Origin: CAYNWT01 sp964485095
GTDB lineage: Bacteria; Planctomycetota; Planctomycetia; Planctomycetales; Planctomycetaceae
DNA length: 26,953 nucleotides
Assembly (NCBI GenBank): GCA_964485095.1
Contig: CAZAIB010000092.1
Coordinates: 1-26,953 of the forward strand
Reading direction: 5' to 3'
The notes beneath the pieces are model-generated. The model was not told the origin of the DNA. It saw only the letters and a program-made list of their open reading frames with translations, and made no database searches. Within the stretch, counting starts at the first letter, position 1. Every line of letters begins with the position of its first letter. Positions 1 through 8,955 of this stretch are shown here, one piece after another. The position numbers and the translations under genes were made by a program.

Positions 1-36
1 GTGTTGCATTTGGCTAGGATACTGGGGTGGGGGAAT

Positions 37-66
37 TTGTCATTTGTTATCGGTCAATTGTCATTT
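37..66. repeat. TTGTCATTT direct repeat pair
   Basis: The nonamer TTGTCATTT occurs at 37-45 and again at 58-66, with a degenerate copy (TTGTTAT) between them. The T-rich block contrasts with the GC-rich surroundings. It is only two clean copies, so a protein-binding site, a remnant of a longer intergenic repeat, or chance are all possible. Confidence 0.4.
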
Positions 67-508
67 TTCATTGCCGTGGCTCGAGCGTGGCACGGGGGCG
101 GATGCTTGCTTGTCCGCGGTTGGAGGGTTAAGGACACAGCCGCAGCAGTAAAGCAAGCAGTAGGTGGTTGAACGGTTGTGACTTCTCAAGCCAGCGAGGC
201 CAAGCTAGGAGGCCCCAATCCGGCTGGTTTGCCGGCAGTAGGGGCGATTCAGATACCACAGCGCGCAAGAAAGGATCCTTGGAAGCTCGGTATGTTGGTG
301 GACCTAGTTTGGGGAACTTGTAGGAAATGCAGTGTGGGTCGGGCTGCAGATCTTTTGGTCGCACCACCGAGGAATCCCAAGGATCCTAGCTGGGTAGAAG
401 ATCTGATATGCACATGGCGCGCCAAAACTTTTAAGTCGCTGAATTTTATAGAAACCTAGGCATTCTGTGAGCCGTGGGCGCGGATCGGCGCAGTTTCGGC
501 GCGCGATA

Positions 509-527
509 GGCGCCGAAATTCGGCGCC
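509..527 (+). promoter_or_regulatory. Leader hairpin upstream of the sigma-54 regulator
   Basis: GGCGCCG (509-515) and CGGCGCC (521-527) form a perfect 7-bp GC stem with a 5-nt loop, so the site is almost a complete palindrome. It lies 19 nt before the GTG chosen for the regulator gene and is followed by GAGAGTTGATTTTCG. It could be an attenuator-like or terminator-like structure, or a dyad operator. The T-run is short and interrupted, so terminator function is doubtful. Confidence 0.4.
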
Positions 528-546
528 GAGAGTTGATTTTCGACAG

Positions 547-3500
547 GTGCTTAGTGACTATGTCACCATGTATAACGACATCTCAGACGGTCTCAAACCG
601 GCGCCGCTGTGGCTACGCTGGCTGTTCGGCATCCCGGCGGGACTTATTGTCGGGTACGCCGTTTTGGTTCTGGGCTATGTTGCGACTTGCCCCGATCTGG
701 GATATCGCGCGCTGCTTTCAGATCCAGCATCGGCATTCCAAAAGGTCCAACCTGAGAACCAACAAGGCACGGATATTGAACTCATCACTTCCCGTGCTGA
801 CGGGCGGGTGGGAGTTGTTGTCCAACAATCGACGAATACCAAGTCGCTCATCTGGCCGCGGAAGGGTGACATCCTGTGCATGATTAACCGGAAGAAGACC
901 AGGACGTTCCTGGACTTCAGTATTCGGTTGGCCGAACTGCGGGATGCTCAAGTGCCGGCGGGTGGCTCTGCTCCTGCCAACACCGACCCCATGGAGATGG
1001 CTCAGGACTGGCCAGGGATCGTTGAGATCGAAGGGGGAAAACGGCAGGTCGAGATCGTTTTCATTCAGGACGGCCAAGCGCCAGCTTTGTCTTATGTGCC
1101 TCAGGAGACGCTGCCGGAGTTCGAAATTGGACTCACGACCGTTTGGTTCATGCTGCAGCTGGGCGTCTTGATTTTCGGAGCGATCGCGTTTTGGAACCGA
1201 CCTTACGACGCGCCAACTCGACTGTTTTGTGCGATGTGCAGTTTGTCACTGGGGGCGTTTGTTGGTGGGTTTCACTGGTGGGTAATTGCGGGGAACCCGT
1301 GGCTGAACGTGCCGTTCCTGATTTGTGGTGGCATGCTGCCAGCGGTCACGTTGCACTTTTTTCTGGTCTATCCGCGAGAGAAATACTTCCTTGCCCGCTG
1401 GCCGATTCTCAGCCGCGCATTGCTGCACGTACCGCCGGCTCTGGTGACGCTGGCTCTGGTTCTGACTTACCTGGCCGCGTACTGGGTGAATGGTAGTGAG
1501 GCGTCGGATGAGCAGCTAACGAATGTTGTGAGCCTGCTGGCGGTTCTGCGCAACGTGGCCTTTGTGGCCATTGGCCTGGCTGGATTGTATTTCGCGATCA
1601 CTGTTGTGGTTCTTGGATACACGTTTGTTAGCACTCGCAACCCGCTGGAACGGAAACAGGTTCGCGGCATCCTGCTGGCTGCGTTGTTGGCTGCGGTTCC
1701 GATGACTTTCGTCCTGAAAGTGGCGTTGGAAGATCGCGTCGGCTTTGCGTTTGGTCGCATTCGCTTACCGATGTTTCTGGCCAGTCTGGTGTTCATGCTG
1801 GCTTATGTGAACGGCATGGTTCGTCACAAGCTGATGCTGGTAGACGAAGTGGTTGGCAAGGGCAAGCTGTACTACGGCGTGACCGCTGGCGTGATGGCGG
1901 CGTTCGCGATGTTTGTCGCGGTCGGCGGTGTGGCCGTGCAGATGTTTAGTGAGAACCTGACAGGTGTGCCTCTGTTTGTGAGCTTCGTGGTGCTCATGCT
2001 GGGCATCCTGCTGTTGCTGTGGTTCCGAGACCGTATCCAGGAAGTGATCGATCGTCGGTTCTTCAGCGAAAAGTACCAGCTGGATAAGGCTCTTCAGCGA
2101 ATGAACCGAGCGGCCGGGCGTCTGGCTGATCCGGAATCGTTGGCTCAAATGATGCTGGCCACGTGTCGCGATGCGTTGCAGACAGAAAGCGCCGCGATTT
2201 ATTTCCGGCAACAGGGCGAACCTGGTTTGCGATTGGTCGCGGTTGAGAACTACGACCACGCTGCGATTGAAATTACTGATCCCGAAACACTGGCCGGTTT
2301 GCCGGACAGTCCAACGCAGCGGATTGTGTCGACAAGCCGCGAGGCCATGTCACCCGTGCAGGGTTTCATGCACGACCTGAAGGCAGAACTGGTCTACCCT
2401 GTTGAAACCGATGGCAACACCGTTGGCCTGGTGGTACTCGGGCCCAAAAGCCGTGGTACCCAGTACACAGCCGAAGACCTGACTTTCCTGCGTGCCATCG
2501 CGCAGATTACGACCATTGCTTTGAACAGTGCGACCACGAACCAGGAACTCGCGCGGCTTAATGAAGAGTTGCAGGCGAAGGTCGATCGCATTGCCGAACA
2601 GCAGCGGCAGTTAATGATTCTTAAGGCAGAACTCAATAGTTCGTCTCAGGCTAAGGGGTTGCCGAAGATTGGGATGACCGACCTGGACCGCGAAGAAATC
2701 AAGGGTGGTGGCAAAGCCATCCAGGCCGTTCTGGCCACGGTTCGTAAGGTCGCGCCGTCCAGTTCCACGGTTCTGATTCGTGGTGAGAGTGGAACCGGAA
2801 AGGAACTGCTGGCTCGGACGATCCACCGAAATAGTCCCCGCAAAGATGGCCCGATGGTCAGCGTGCACTGCGCGGCTTTGTCTGAGAGTTTGCTGGAGAG
2901 CGAACTGTTTGGACATACGAAAGGCGCGTTTACCGGCGCGGACAAGGACAAGATTGGTCGGTTCGAAGCGGCGAATGGTGGAACGCTGTTCCTGGACGAG
3001 ATCGGCGACATTTCCCCGGAGACACAGGTCAAGCTGCTACGGGTTTTGCAGGAGCGTTGCTTTGAGCCTGTTGGGGGTTCCAGGACTGTCAAAGTTGACG
3101 TGCGTGTGGTGACGGCCACGAATCGTGACCTGGAGAAGCTGATTGCTGAGGGGCGGTTCCGGGAGGATTTGTATTACCGGTTGAATGTCATTCGCATCAA
3201 CCTGCCGCCGCTGCGTGATCGTCGTGATGACCTTATTGAGTTGGTATTCCACTTCATCAATCGCGCGGCCGAACGCAGCGGGAAAGAAATCAAGCGGATA
3301 GAACCGGAAGCGCTGGCTGTGTTGGAGCGGCATCCGTGGCCGGGCAACATTCGCGAACTCGAGAACACAATCGAACGCGCTGTGGTGCTGACGGACGGTG
3401 ACAGTATTTCAATGCGAGATTTGCCGGCGGAAATGTTGAGCGGTGAATCTGAGGTGCGTGTGACATCGGCTCCGGAGAGGTTCCTGCCAGCTCCGGATTC

Positions 3501-3693
3501 TGATCTGCCGCCTCCACGAGCACTGCCTGGAACCGCGTCGCGGGCCGCGCGGGATGCTGCGGAGCGTGAGATGTTGGCGGCGGCTCTTCGATCGACCGGT
3601 GGGAACAAAGCTGAGGCGGCTCGGCAGTTGGGGCTCCCGCGAAGTACGTTCTACAGCAAGTTGAAGAAGTACGAATTGTCCGGGGCAGAGTAG
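547..3693 (+). CDS. Membrane-embedded sigma-54-dependent activator (TM-GAF-AAA+-Fis HTH)
   Basis: Predicted 1048-residue enhancer-binding protein that would use ATP to remodel sigma-54 RNA polymerase. Seen in the translation: a first hydrophobic helix at about 24-45, a PDZ-like soluble region at about 75-185, roughly nine further TM segments between 192 and 505, a GAF-like domain at about 508-665, a short coiled coil (667-700), then the AAA+ domain with Walker A GESGTGKE (746-753), the sigma-54 contact loop GAFTGA (793-798), Walker B LFLDE, and a C-terminal Fis-type HTH (about 1005-1046). There is no receiver domain, so sensing is probably direct through membrane, PDZ-like or GAF parts. Family members are usually soluble, so ten TM segments are unusual. 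The GTG start lacks a good ribosome-binding site; ATG at 568 is an equally plausible start that loses only seven residues. The gene converges on the dehydratase gene 37 bp away. Confidence 0.93.
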   Translation: MLSDYVTMYNDISDGLKPAPLWLRWLFGIPAGLIVGYAVLVLGYVATCPDLGYRALLSDPASAFQKVQPENQQGTDIELITSRADGRVGVVVQQSTNTKSLIWPRKGDILCMINRKKTRTFLDFSIRLAELRDAQVPAGGSAPANTDPMEMAQDWPGIVEIEGGKRQVEIVFIQDGQAPALSYVPQETLPEFEIGLTTVWFMLQLGVLIFGAIAFWNRPYDAPTRLFCAMCSLSLGAFVGGFHWWVIAGNPWLNVPFLICGGMLPAVTLHFFLVYPREKYFLARWPILSRALLHVPPALVTLALVLTYLAAYWVNGSEASDEQLTNVVSLLAVLRNVAFVAIGLAGLYFAITVVVLGYTFVSTRNPLERKQVRGILLAALLAAVPMTFVLKVALEDRVGFAFGRIRLPMFLASLVFMLAYVNGMVRHKLMLVDEVVGKGKLYYGVTAGVMAAFAMFVAVGGVAVQMFSENLTGVPLFVSFVVLMLGILLLLWFRDRIQEVIDRRFFSEKYQLDKALQRMNRAAGRLADPESLAQMMLATCRDALQTESAAIYFRQQGEPGLRLVAVENYDHAAIEITDPETLAGLPDSPTQRIVSTSREAMSPVQGFMHDLKAELVYPVETDGNTVGLVVLGPKSRGTQYTAEDLTFLRAIAQITTIALNSATTNQELARLNEELQAKVDRIAEQQRQLMILKAELNSSSQAKGLPKIGMTDLDREEIKGGGKAIQAVLATVRKVAPSSSTVLIRGESGTGKELLARTIHRNSPRKDGPMVSVHCAALSESLLESELFGHTKGAFTGADKDKIGRFEAANGGTLFLDEIGDISPETQVKLLRVLQERCFEPVGGSRTVKVDVRVVTATNRDLEKLIAEGRFREDLYYRLNVIRINLPPLRDRRDDLIELVFHFINRAAERSGKEIKRIEPEALAVLERHPWPGNIRELENTIERAVVLTDGDSISMRDLPAEMLSGESEVRVTSAPERFLPAPDSDLPPPRALPGTASRAARDAAEREMLAAALRSTGGNKAEAARQLGLPRSTFYSKLKKYELSGAE

Positions 3694-3730
3694 GCGGCGG
3701 CAATGCTGCGGTTGAGCTTACGGTTCTATT

Positions 3731-5278
3731 TCAGAGAACCGGGCCGCTGACCCACGGGCAGAATTCTTCGTCTCCGATTCCCTGGGCTTCGCTTTTGGTA
3801 GCTTCGCCGCTGGCCACGGCGATGATTTTTTCGAAGATCTCTTCGCCGACGGATTCCAGCGTTTGGCCTTCAATGACGACTCCGGCGTTGATGTCCATGT
3901 CGTCTTCCATGCGTTTGAACATCGGCGAGTTGGTTGCCACTTTGATGGTGGGTGAGGGCTTGCAGCCAAAGCAGCTGCCGCGTCCCGTCGTAAACACGAT
4001 GATGTGCGCGCCGCCGGCGACCATGCCGGTGACGGAGGCTGGGTCGTAACCCGGGGTGTCCATGATGACGAAGCCCTTTTCGGTGACCGCTTCGGCGTAT
4101 TCGTAGACGGCTCGCAGAGCCGTGGTTCCGCCTTTGGCGATGGCTCCCAGTGACTTTTCGTAGATGGTGGTGAGTCCGCCTTCTTTGTTCCCGACCGATG
4201 GGTTGTTATCGATTTCTGCTCCGAACATCGCTGCGTACTTTTCCCACCAGCGAATGCGTTCGACAAGCTTCTCGCCCACCTCTCGCGAGATGGCCCGGCG
4301 CGTGAGCGTGTGTTCGGCTCCGTAGGCTTCCGGGACTTCCGCCAGGATCGATGTCGCTCCATGAGCAACCAGCAAGTCGCTGGCAACTCCCACGGCAGGA
4401 TTTGCCGTGATGCCGCTGTAGCCGTCGCTGCCCCCGCATTCGGTTCCGACAATCAATTCACTGACGGGGATGGGAACACGGTTGACCTTGTTTGCTTCAG
4501 GCAGCAGTTCCTTCAACGCTCCCACGGCGCGGTCGACGGTTTTTCGGACGCCGCCGTAGTCCTGGATGTTCATGGTGAGAGGAACCGCGTTCCTTGTGGC
4601 TCCGGGGAAGTCCAGCTGTACCAGGTTGTGTTCGTCCACAAGAAACGAAGCCTGTGACGTCTCGCAGCCAAGGCCCAGTATTAAGTAGGCGCCGATGTTT
4701 GGGTGTTGGGCGAACCCGGCCAGTGTTCGAGCCAGCTGGCGGTGGTCATCGCCCGCGTAAGACATCGCGCAGCCGCCTTTGTGAACCAGCGGAACGATGC
4801 CATCGATGTTGGGGTAATCGTCAAGAACGGTGTTCGCCAATTCTGCGGCGACGTACTTCGACGCTGTCGCTGAACAGTTAACGGTGCTAATGATGCCAAC
4901 GTAGTTCCGCGTTGCGGCTCGACCGTCTGCTCGGCGGAAGCCCTGAAACGTGCGTCCCTCAACGGGAGTTGGTGGGTCGGGTAAGTCCGTTGCGTATTGG
5001 TAGTTGTGCGACAGCGTACCCATACCAAGGTTGTGTGTGTGAACCCACTGACCAGCCGCGATGTCCTGTGTGGCGAACCCGATGATCTGGCCAAACTTTC
5101 GCACCGCGTCGCCGGTTTTGATTGCCCTCGCGGCAAGTTTGTGTCCGAACCGGATTGCTCGATCGGTGCTGAAGCATCCACCGGTGTCACTGACTTCGGT
5201 TCCTTCCGGCGAGTTCTGCCGGGCGATGAGAACGTCGTCGTCAGGGTGAAGGCGTAAGAACGGGGGAGTGGTGTCCAT
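3731..5278 (-). CDS. UxaA family dehydratase (altronate/galactarate type), SAF domain fused
   Basis: Predicted 515-residue sugar-acid dehydratase that would convert an aldonate or aldarate (altronate or galactarate in characterised relatives) to a 2-keto-3-deoxy acid in the cytoplasm. The N-terminal ~100 residues look like the SAF domain (DAVRKFGQIIGFA, HTHNLGMG), followed after a short linker by the catalytic part with GFRRADGRAATRNYVG, HKGGCAM, GLGCETSQ, GTECGGSDGYSG and a late Cys-rich segment GRGSCFGCKPSPTIKV. In relatives, conserved Cys residues of this kind are associated with metal or Fe-S binding. Both domains occur in one chain, as in full-length family members of about 500 residues, so it looks intact. 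The ATG at 5278 faces the TolC-like gene across a 182-bp divergent gap. A hairpin (CGGTTCT 3721-3727, AGAACCG 3735-3741) overlaps its stop codon. No other sugar-acid gene is nearby, so the substrate is not determined. Confidence 0.9.
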   Translation of the reverse strand: MDTTPPFLRLHPDDDVLIARQNSPEGTEVSDTGGCFSTDRAIRFGHKLAARAIKTGDAVRKFGQIIGFATQDIAAGQWVHTHNLGMGTLSHNYQYATDLPDPPTPVEGRTFQGFRRADGRAATRNYVGIISTVNCSATASKYVAAELANTVLDDYPNIDGIVPLVHKGGCAMSYAGDDHRQLARTLAGFAQHPNIGAYLILGLGCETSQASFLVDEHNLVQLDFPGATRNAVPLTMNIQDYGGVRKTVDRAVGALKELLPEANKVNRVPIPVSELIVGTECGGSDGYSGITANPAVGVASDLLVAHGATSILAEVPEAYGAEHTLTRRAISREVGEKLVERIRWWEKYAAMFGAEIDNNPSVGNKEGGLTTIYEKSLGAIAKGGTTALRAVYEYAEAVTEKGFVIMDTPGYDPASVTGMVAGGAHIIVFTTGRGSCFGCKPSPTIKVATNSPMFKRMEDDMDINAGVVIEGQTLESVGEEIFEKIIAVASGEATKSEAQGIGDEEFCPWVSGPVL

Positions 5279-5460
5279 ATGAAGCTAATTCGAATGTTGG
5301 AACGCGCAGACCGGCAATAGCTGCCGCGTGGCACATGAATGAAAGGCCATTTGTCATATGGCGCAGAATGGTGAAAGTCTACCGCTTAGCCTGACGATAA
5401 CGATCGTAGCGGTTGTAGAGACATTCCACACACCGTGCGCTAATGCATTGGACAGGCTGA

Positions 5461-7836
5461 ATGCACCTTCGTTTGAAAAAGGCAATTGTTGTGCTGCTTT
5501 GCGGGGCCATGGGCTGCTCGACGTTCGTCGGGTGCCAACAAACTCCCGCTGTGGCCAAGATTGCGTACCTGAGTAAGGGCAACAAGCCGCTGGACCACTA
5601 CCGTGACGTTGTCACTGAGATTGCCTACCCGACTGAGCGTACTAACCGCCGCCCGAATGCCGACTTTGCTCGGCCGCCGCGTTTGATTTTTGATCCCAGC
5701 GAAGACGATTACTGGGACATGACTCTGGCGGAAGCCGTGAAGCTTGCGTTGGAGAACGGAGCGATAATCAAGGACGACGGTTCATTCGGCTCGCCCGGTA
5801 ACCCATTGTTCGCGAACCCCAACGGTGTGCGAACCGCATACGATATTGGGATTATTGAGTCCGGCATTCTGTTTGGTAACCGCGGTGTTGAAGCGGCTCT
5901 TGCTGACTTCGATGCTCAGCTCACGACCACAGGAACCTGGGGTCGCACAGAACAGATTCAGAACAACGCGAACCTGAGCCTTGGAGCCGGTTCGATTTTC
6001 GTCACCGAGACTGCTCAGGTCCAAACGCAGCTCCAGAAACAGCTGGCGAACTCCGGCACATTCTCGCTGTCCCACAACATTAACTACGACGGAAACAACA
6101 TACTCGCGGGCATCGACCCTCTCACCGGGCTGCCCCGATCACGTGCGTTTGCTTCTTCATACAACGGTAGCCTGCAAGCCACCTATCAACAGCCTTTGCT
6201 GGCAGGTGCCGGTTCAGAATTCACTCGGATCGCTGGTCCCATCGGAGGCAACCTGACAGGTGTTTCCGGCGTGTCTCAGGGAGTCGTGATTTCTCGAATT
6301 AACACCGACATTGCGTTGGCTGACTTCCAGGGGTCTGTGGCGTCTATGGTTCGCGACGTCGAGAACCGATACTGGGACCTGCATTTGTTTTACAAGATTT
6401 TTCATGCGGAATCCGTCGCAGCTGCGAAGGCCCTGAGCTACTACGACAACCTGCGGGATCGTCTGGACGCAACGGCAGAACAGATCGCTCAGTCGCTAAC
6501 GACGTACCACGAATCAATCGCCCGAGTGCAGAACTCGCTGGCTGACATCAACGACAACGAATCTCGCTTGCGTCGTTTGCTGGGACTACCACCGCGTGGT
6601 GACAGCATCATTCGCCCAATTGACAAGCCGACAACAGCAATGTTCCTCCCTGACTGGCAGAACACAGTTGCGGAAGCCCTCGCGCGGCGTCCTGAGATTC
6701 GTTCACAAAGATGGAATGTTCGCAGCCTTGAGTTGCAACTTAAGGCTGCCAAGAACCTTGTCAGGCCTCGTCTTGACTTCGTCTCTCAGTATCAGGTCAA
6801 CGGGTTCGGTGACCGCCTGTTCGGAGACGGTGACGCGCCTGGCGGTGGGTTCATCAACGACAGCTTCTACGAGTCTTTCGCGAATAACCTGACCAGCAGT
6901 TGGAGCCTTGGTTTCCAGTTGGCATTCCCGTTGGGTCTGCGGACGGCTCAGACTCAGGTTCGAAACTACGAATTCCGCGTTCGTAAAGCCCGGGCGGTTC
7001 TGGCGGCTCAGGAAATGGAAGTGACGCACGAGTTGCACTCGGCCGTGAAGGGTGTCGATCGTTGGCAGGTCAGCATTGCCTCGAACCGAGAACGGGTTGC
7101 CGCGGCCAGACGAACTCTTGAAGAGGCCACCATTGCACTGAAGGATAAGGCTACGGAGGGAGTCGACGGAACGAACACTTTAAACCGTGTTTTGCAGGCT
7201 CACATCCGATTGCGTGAAGCTCAGGTTGGTTACTACCAGAGCTTGATCGAGTACAACAAGTCTTTGGTTGAGCTTAGTTTTCGTAAGGGCAGTGTTCTCG
7301 AAGAGAACCGAGTCCATATGTCTGAGAGTGTCTGGTGTCCGAGTGCCTACGATGATGCTTTGCGACGAGCATGGGCACGAACTTACGCAAAAGATACGAA
7401 GCTGAAGTCGTCTGAACCAATTGAGATTACGCAGCCAAACCCACGGACTGTTCCACTGTCTGCTCCGGTGCCTCGACAGGTTCCTGATATGGCGACAACT
7501 GGCCTGCCGGAACCGGCAAAAGAAGAGGACGATTCAGATCTGGACGAACTGGACGATCTGGATGACGAAGACGGACCAGGTCTGCCCGATCCAGACGATG
7601 ATGATGACGGTGGCGGCGAAATGGTCGGCCGACCAGTGAGGCAAACAGGCTTCCTGAAACCTATCCAGCGGGCTGTCCGACCGGTGCAACAACGCATCCA
7701 GCAACAACGCATTCAGCATCGACCGGTGCAGCAACGGATACAGCCGCGTCAGGTGCCTGTTCAGCGGCCAAGCATATCCGGGCAACTGGAACAGCTAGAG
7801 CGTACGGCTCGCCGAACCGGAGCCAGCAAGGGCTAA
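5461..7836 (+). CDS. TolC-like outer membrane efflux protein with acidic and Gln/Arg-rich C-terminal tail
   Basis: Predicted 791-residue outer membrane channel of the TolC/OEP family. The N-terminus is a signal peptide (MHLRLKKAIVVLLCG) ending near Cys19 or Cys25; FVGC-Q resembles a lipobox, so it is probably a lipoprotein. The body has the expected long helical hairpins (NRYWDLHLFYKIFHAESVAA, ARRPEIRSQRWNVRSLELQL, AHIRLREAQVGYYQSLIEYN) and ends at about residue 620. The remaining ~170 residues are unusual: an Asp/Glu-rich stretch at about 689-719, then a basic stretch at about 742-771 built from RIQ, QQR and RPVQ units. A weak ribosome-binding site (ACAGG) precedes the ATG. The ABC ATPase and permease genes follow on the same strand after a 162-bp gap, suggesting a shared export role. 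No HlyD-type adaptor is present in the window. Confidence 0.9.
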   Translation: MHLRLKKAIVVLLCGAMGCSTFVGCQQTPAVAKIAYLSKGNKPLDHYRDVVTEIAYPTERTNRRPNADFARPPRLIFDPSEDDYWDMTLAEAVKLALENGAIIKDDGSFGSPGNPLFANPNGVRTAYDIGIIESGILFGNRGVEAALADFDAQLTTTGTWGRTEQIQNNANLSLGAGSIFVTETAQVQTQLQKQLANSGTFSLSHNINYDGNNILAGIDPLTGLPRSRAFASSYNGSLQATYQQPLLAGAGSEFTRIAGPIGGNLTGVSGVSQGVVISRINTDIALADFQGSVASMVRDVENRYWDLHLFYKIFHAESVAAAKALSYYDNLRDRLDATAEQIAQSLTTYHESIARVQNSLADINDNESRLRRLLGLPPRGDSIIRPIDKPTTAMFLPDWQNTVAEALARRPEIRSQRWNVRSLELQLKAAKNLVRPRLDFVSQYQVNGFGDRLFGDGDAPGGGFINDSFYESFANNLTSSWSLGFQLAFPLGLRTAQTQVRNYEFRVRKARAVLAAQEMEVTHELHSAVKGVDRWQVSIASNRERVAAARRTLEEATIALKDKATEGVDGTNTLNRVLQAHIRLREAQVGYYQSLIEYNKSLVELSFRKGSVLEENRVHMSESVWCPSAYDDALRRAWARTYAKDTKLKSSEPIEITQPNPRTVPLSAPVPRQVPDMATTGLPEPAKEEDDSDLDELDDLDDEDGPGLPDPDDDDDGGGEMVGRPVRQTGFLKPIQRAVRPVQQRIQQQRIQHRPVQQRIQPRQVPVQRPSISGQLEQLERTARRTGASKG

Positions 7837-7998
7837 CGTCTTGCCCAGGTTGACTTGTTCTAAGACGCTTAGCTGGTTCCTTGTGTGGCGCCACCGTCGG
7901 CAAGGTTGGCTCAGTTAGCGCCAGCACTCGCAGTTCGTGGCGTCAGCGGTTACGTTTCTTTTCCTGGTGAATACGGTTTCACGCAAGAAGAGGAACAA

Positions 7999-8955
7999 GT
8001 GAGCGACTCTGACGCAGTAATTAGTGTCCGCGACCTGAAGAAGACCTACAAAGCAGGTCTGTTTCGTCGAAAGAGAATCGACGCGCTTCAAGGCGTTACG
8101 CTGGACGTGCCCAAGGGGCAGATATTCGGCCTGCTGGGTCCCAACGGAGCCGGTAAGACAACGCTCATCAAAATTCTGCTGGGGATTGTCAAACGTTCCA
8201 GCGGCCAGGCGTCCGTTTTGGGAATGCAGGCTGGTTCTCGACAATCGCGCCGCCGGATTGGGTATCTGCCTGAGAACCACCGCATCCCGCGGCATCTCAA
8301 CGGTAACACTGCTCTCGAATACTATGGCAGCCTAAGCGGCATGCCGATGTCCCAAATCAAGAAGCGGCGGCCCGAGCTGCTGGAGATCGTGGGGCTGAGA
8401 GGTCGCGAGAAGGAATCTGTTACGGGCTATTCGAAAGGCATGCAGCAACGACTTGGGTTGGCTCAGGCGATGCTCCACAACCCGGAAGTCATCATTCTGG
8501 ATGAACCGACAGACGGCGTGGACCCGGTCGGTCGCAAAGAGATCCGTGAAGTGCTGAAGCGGCTGGCTTCAGAAGGTCACAGCGTGTTCCTTAACAGCCA
8601 CTTGCTGCAGGAGTTGGAACTGGTTTGCGAAAGCGTGGCGATTCTGGTGAAGGGAAGCGTTCGTCTTACCGGGAAGGTTCCGGAACTGAAGAAGGCGATC
8701 TCCGAGACACCGCTGATTGCAGAACTCCGGGGTAACAAGACGAAGGTCGAGCAGACTCTGGCAGGATTCAAGTCATCGGAATTTGTTCAGCTGGATTCAG
8801 AGTACTTCAAGGTGGAGCTTGGACAGATGGACCAGTCGGGTGTCGATGAGTTTGTCGACAAAGTGCGACAAAACGGCATCAGCATCGAATCGTTGCACCG
8901 TCCTGAGCTGACTCTGGAGGAAGCGTTCCTGCAAGTTGTGGAGCCGTCGAAATGA
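7999..8955 (+). CDS. ABC transporter ATP-binding protein
   Basis: Predicted 318-residue ATPase subunit powering the adjacent ABC-2 type permease. Motifs seen: Walker A GPNGAGKTT (47-55), Q-loop region IGYLPEN, signature YSKGMQQRL (144-152, a variant of LSGGM), Walker B IILDEPTDGVDP with Asp168-Glu169, and switch His in NSHLLQE. A C-terminal extension of about 80 residues is typical of NatA/CcmA-like ABC-2 ATPases. The open frame runs back to a GTG at 7885, but I prefer the GTG at 7999: it directly follows AAGAGGAA (7988-7995) and gives the usual start just before the first beta strand (VISVRDLKKTYK); the upstream extension looks non-coding. The stop codon overlaps the permease start (ATGA), implying translational coupling. 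Confidence 0.95.
   Translation: MSDSDAVISVRDLKKTYKAGLFRRKRIDALQGVTLDVPKGQIFGLLGPNGAGKTTLIKILLGIVKRSSGQASVLGMQAGSRQSRRRIGYLPENHRIPRHLNGNTALEYYGSLSGMPMSQIKKRRPELLEIVGLRGREKESVTGYSKGMQQRLGLAQAMLHNPEVIILDEPTDGVDPVGRKEIREVLKRLASEGHSVFLNSHLLQELELVCESVAILVKGSVRLTGKVPELKKAISETPLIAELRGNKTKVEQTLAGFKSSEFVQLDSEYFKVELGQMDQSGVDEFVDKVRQNGISIESLHRPELTLEEAFLQVVEPSK

Larger units (their letters stand above)
1..546. other. Gene-free leader region with repeats
   Basis: I find no supportable gene here. The possible reading frames on both strands overlap each other, have no recognisable domain, and show unlikely composition. The stretch holds a pair of TTGTCATTT direct repeats near the left edge, an inverted repeat of GGATCCTTGG (273-282) and CCAAGGATCC (377-386), a second complementary pair (348-356 with 396-404, one G-T wobble), and a strong hairpin at 509-527 just ahead of the sigma-54 regulator. 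It may include that gene's promoter and leader, but no convincing sigma-70 or sigma-54 promoter could be picked out. A structured non-coding RNA between about 270 and 405 is possible but not shown. Confidence 0.5.

Noticed and set aside
88..110. TGGCACG followed by TTGCT, considered as a sigma-54 promoter
   Set aside because: Spacing is wrong: the GG to GC distance required is 10 bases, and the GC doublets here lie at 13 or more.
178..459. Open frame of 93 codons on the plus strand (and an opposing 79-codon frame at 128-367) in the left gene-free region
   Set aside because: No recognisable domain, no ribosome-binding site, the two overlap in opposite directions, and composition does not look like the neighbouring proteins.
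5413..5446. TTGTAG and TAATGC upstream of the TolC-like gene considered as a promoter
   Set aside because: The 22-bp spacer is too long for a sigma-70 promoter.
7885..7998. N-terminal extension of the ABC ATPase from the upstream GTG
   Set aside because: The added 38 residues do not resemble ABC ATPases, whereas GTG 7999 has a good ribosome-binding site and fits family starts.
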